Part shown: one piece after another, positions 6,278 through 7,862 of the stretch
Position numbering within the stretch: the stretch's first letter is position 1
Layout: every line of letters begins with the position of its first letter
Source: Spirochaetales bacterium UBA4629
GTDB taxonomy: Bacteria > Spirochaetota > Spirochaetia > Sphaerochaetales > Sphaerochaetaceae
Direction of reading: 5' to 3'
Length of the DNA: 7,862 bases
NCBI GenBank assembly: GCA_002406055.1
Contig: DHMZ01000099.1
Location: 14,809 to 22,670, forward strand
The notes under the pieces: generated by a model
Database searches by the model: none
Told to the model about the DNA's origin: nothing
Seen by the model: only the letters and a program-made list of their open reading frames with translations
Translations under genes and position numbers: made by a program

Positions 6278-7203
6278 TACTCTAATACAGATCCAATTAC
6301 TTTCTTGTTTCCATTAACAAAAGAAAGGGCGTCCATCTCTTTTTTCATGGGAGGAAGGACTCTAGTTACATATAAGTAACCATCTCCTGTAGCTATCTTT
6401 AAACCTTTCTTTTTATCCAAACAAACGACAGTGCCTGGCTTCTCAACAGACTCTTCAAAAGGAAGGAAAGATGAAGAATGTACGCCAGTAATAATAAATG
6501 GTTTATCCTCAAAAAGGCACCAAGCTTTAGGCCATGGATAAGAGGCTCTAATAAGCGCATGAATTGAGGAAGCTTTGTCTTGCCAATTTATTCTAGAATC
6601 ATCTCTAGTAATAAAACCTGTATAGCTAGCTTCTCCTGTTTGGGGTAAAGGAATAATATTTGAAACACTTTCGAGAATGGACAAAACAAAGCCAGGAGCT
6701 CTTTCAGAAATAAGAATCTCTAAACTCTCAGAGGTCTCTGTTCCATCGAGAGAGAATGGTAACATTCCATATATTTCGCCTTCATCAATGCTAGTGTCTA
6801 TTTTTTGAACAGCTATAGCACTCTCTCTTTCTTCATTCTTTATTACATTGAAAATTGGACTACATCCACGATACTTTGGAAGTATAGACGGATGTACATT
6901 AAATGTATATTTAAAAAGAGAAAGAAACTTTGGGCCAAAAATCTTACCATAAGAAAAAGAAAGGAGCGTATCACAATCTAAGCTTCTTACAATTTCACGT
7001 TCTGCCCTATTAAGGTGTTCAGGAGTGAAAACCGAAAGACCAAGTTCCAAAGCTTTTTTCTTTATTGGTGTGGCAACAAAACCTTTTCCCCTCTTTAGCG
7101 GAGCATCTGGAGTGGAAAAAACAGCACCAACTAATCCTTTTTCATTTAAAAGAGTTAAAAGAGGAATGGCTATAGTATCTGTAGAGGCAAATAAAATCCT
7201 CAC
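6277..7203 (-). CDS. fmt: Methionyl-tRNA formyltransferase
   Basis: Transfers a formyl group from 10-formyltetrahydrofolate to the methionine on initiator tRNA, preparing it for bacterial translation initiation. The protein has 308 residues, near the usual 310-315. The N-terminal formyltransferase domain carries the catalytic set N102 and H104 in FNVHPSILPKYRG plus D140 in DTSIDEGE, the equivalents of E. coli N106, H108 and D144. A basic substrate loop, PLKRGKGF, lies near 35-42. The C-terminal tRNA-binding domain runs from about 200 to 305, including INWQDKASSIHALIRA. The start is GTG at 7203, overlapping the def TGA in a 4-nt GTGA junction with GAGGGG upstream, so the two genes are translationally coupled. 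Pairing with def is widespread in bacteria because the deformylase later removes this formyl group. The opening FASTDTIAIP is slightly divergent from the common FMGTPDFAVP, but the catalytic residues are intact. Confidence 0.96.
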   Translation of the reverse strand: MRILFASTDTIAIPLLTLLNEKGLVGAVFSTPDAPLKRGKGFVATPIKKKALELGLSVFTPEHLNRAEREIVRSLDCDTLLSFSYGKIFGPKFLSLFKYTFNVHPSILPKYRGCSPIFNVIKNEERESAIAVQKIDTSIDEGEIYGMLPFSLDGTETSESLEILISERAPGFVLSILESVSNIIPLPQTGEASYTGFITRDDSRINWQDKASSIHALIRASYPWPKAWCLFEDKPFIITGVHSSSFLPFEESVEKPGTVVCLDKKKGLKIATGDGYLYVTRVLPPMKKEMDALSFVNGNKKVIGSVLE

Positions 7204-7721
7204 GCTTTACCCCTCTTGGATTTTTTTATTCCATTCTTTTTTTCATATGAGCGAATAACCTTTTCTTTTTCATTCTCAGAGAGGTGATCAATAAAAAGCT
7301 TACCATGTAGATGGTCATTTTCATGTTGTATAACACGTGCAAGTAGGCCATCAGCTTTCAAGGTAAATGGCTTACCATTCTCGTCTTTAGCCTGAATGGT
7401 GACAGCTAGTGGTCTTATTACTTCATGATAAACACCAGGAATAGATAAGCATCCTTCATCGTAAGGACCAGTTTCGATGCTTGTTTCAACTATTTCTGGA
7501 TTAACAAAGACATACTTCTTTCCATCTCTTATATCTACTACAAAGAACTTCTCACTCACGCCTATTTGAGGAGCTGCGAGCCCTACTCCATCTGCTTCAT
7601 ATAACATATCGAGCATGGCAGAAGTCAAAAGTTTGAATGATTCATCAAATTTTTTTACATCCTTACACTCTTGTCTTAATACTTCATCGCCAAGTTTTAC
7701 AATCTCTAAGGTTGTTTCCAT
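7200..7721 (-). CDS. def: Peptide deformylase
   Basis: Metalloenzyme that removes the N-formyl group from newly made proteins at the ribosome. The 173-residue protein has the three defining motifs in order: GVGLAAPQIG (45-54), EGCLSIPG with metal ligand C91 (89-96), and QHENDH with ligands H133 and H137 and catalytic E134 (132-137). The lysine-rich tail (KKNGIKKSKRGK) is common in deformylases and may help ribosome contact. I chose ATG at 7721 because AGAGG (7729-7733) lies 7 nt upstream and METTLEIVKLGDEVLR matches the normal family N-terminus. In-frame starts at 7760 (ATG) and 7790 (TTG) would add non-conserved residues and have poorer ribosome sites. It is the first visible gene of the def-fmt-radical SAM operon. 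Its upstream region holds a LexA-like box, which may or may not affect it. Confidence 0.97.
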   Translation of the reverse strand: METTLEIVKLGDEVLRQECKDVKKFDESFKLLTSAMLDMLYEADGVGLAAPQIGVSEKFFVVDIRDGKKYVFVNPEIVETSIETGPYDEGCLSIPGVYHEVIRPLAVTIQAKDENGKPFTLKADGLLARVIQHENDHLHGKLFIDHLSENEKEKVIRSYEKKNGIKKSKRGKA

Positions 7722-7783
7722 CTTTTTACCTCTTTTTTTAAATATATTGCTTTTTTCCATTTCGGAGAAGAGGAAGAGAGCTC

Positions 7784-7816
7784 TTGACAAAAAGCGAACG
7801 TTTGTTCTCTTATATT
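7784..7816 (+). promoter_or_regulatory. Promoter-like region reading off the right edge
   Basis: A perfect -35 consensus TTGACA (7784-7789) and a good -10 TATATT (7811-7816) lie on the plus strand, facing out of the window. The gap between them is 21 nt, longer than the usual 16-18, so one hexamer may be coincidental. A LexA-type box fills the spacer. The last bases, TTTTTAGG, could be the start of a ribosome site for a gene just beyond 7862. Confidence 0.45.
7795..7808. promoter_or_regulatory. Candidate LexA (SOS) box
   Basis: CGAACGTTTGTTCT contains the exact half-sites GAAC (7796-7799) and GTTC (7804-7807) four bases apart, the core of the B. subtilis-type LexA/DinR operator (CGAAC-N4-GTTCG). 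It lies between plus-strand -35 and -10-like hexamers, as expected for a repressor site. It is about 75 bp upstream of def on the other strand, so it could affect either direction. Confidence 0.5.
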
Positions 7817-7862
7817 ACCTATGAAGACTTCTAACATAGAACCGTAACTTTTTATTTTTAGG

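Noticed and set aside
6113..6379. 88-codon plus-strand frame across the fmt/radical SAM junction
   Set aside because: It is antisense to the radical SAM cysteine motif and the end of fmt, both strongly conserved. It has no ribosome site and no recognisable domain.
7722..7790. N-terminal extension of peptide deformylase
   Set aside because: In-frame starts at 7760 and 7790 lack good ribosome sites and encode non-conserved residues. The ATG at 7721 has AGAGG at ideal spacing and the family N-terminus.
7821..7847. Eight-codon plus-strand reading frame (ATG to TAA) just after the TATATT element
   Set aside because: There is no ribosome site, it is very short, and nothing marks it as a leader peptide. 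More likely it is chance in the 5' leader of the gene beyond the edge.

Overview
The window is AT-rich bacterial DNA with tightly packed genes. It holds eight complete protein genes and no RNA gene, CRISPR array or intact mobile element that I can recognise. The substrate-binding protein has a Sec-type signal peptide without a lipobox cysteine, which suggests a cell with an outer membrane. The style of that signal peptide, the AT-rich codon use and the def-fmt pairing would suit a host-associated spirochaete (Treponema/Sphaerochaeta-like). That placement is only an impression and could be wrong.

Left part (10-3656, minus strand): a three-gene ABC importer operon transcribed as ATPase, periplasmic binding protein, fused two-domain permease. 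Spacings are 3 and 11 nt. It belongs to the ferric-iron (Fbp/Sfu/Hit/Afu) type by architecture, but its substrate cannot be fixed from sequence. The tandem-tyrosine iron motif of classical FbpA is not seen, and AfuA-type relatives are known to bind sugar phosphates.

Middle (3657-5311): a 271-bp non-coding gap with foldable inverted repeats and a repeated 8-bp palindrome. Next come a minus-strand DUF308/HdeD-like six-helix membrane protein and, divergent from it, a plus-strand YjjG/YfnB-type HAD phosphatase. Their 82-bp shared upstream region carries a 24-bp A/T-rich dyad just before the HAD start codon.

Right part (5294-7721, minus strand): a translation-linked operon of def (peptide deformylase), fmt (methionyl-tRNA formyltransferase) and a TIGR01212 (YhcC/YtqA) radical SAM protein. 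The genes are joined by a 4-nt GTGA overlap and a 1-nt TAATG overlap. Def and Fmt are the two ends of the N-formylmethionine cycle. The radical SAM protein is probably also connected with tRNA or translation. Its 3' end overlaps the convergent HAD gene by 18 bp.

Right edge (7722-7862): the def upstream region contains a LexA-type SOS box (GAAC-N4-GTTC) between plus-strand promoter-like hexamers. This suggests a damage-inducible gene starting just beyond the window. Overall the window is mostly ordinary core and transport genes. The points worth a second look are the right-edge SOS box, the structured 3.77-3.89 kb gap and the substrate of the importer. I see no clear undescribed system.
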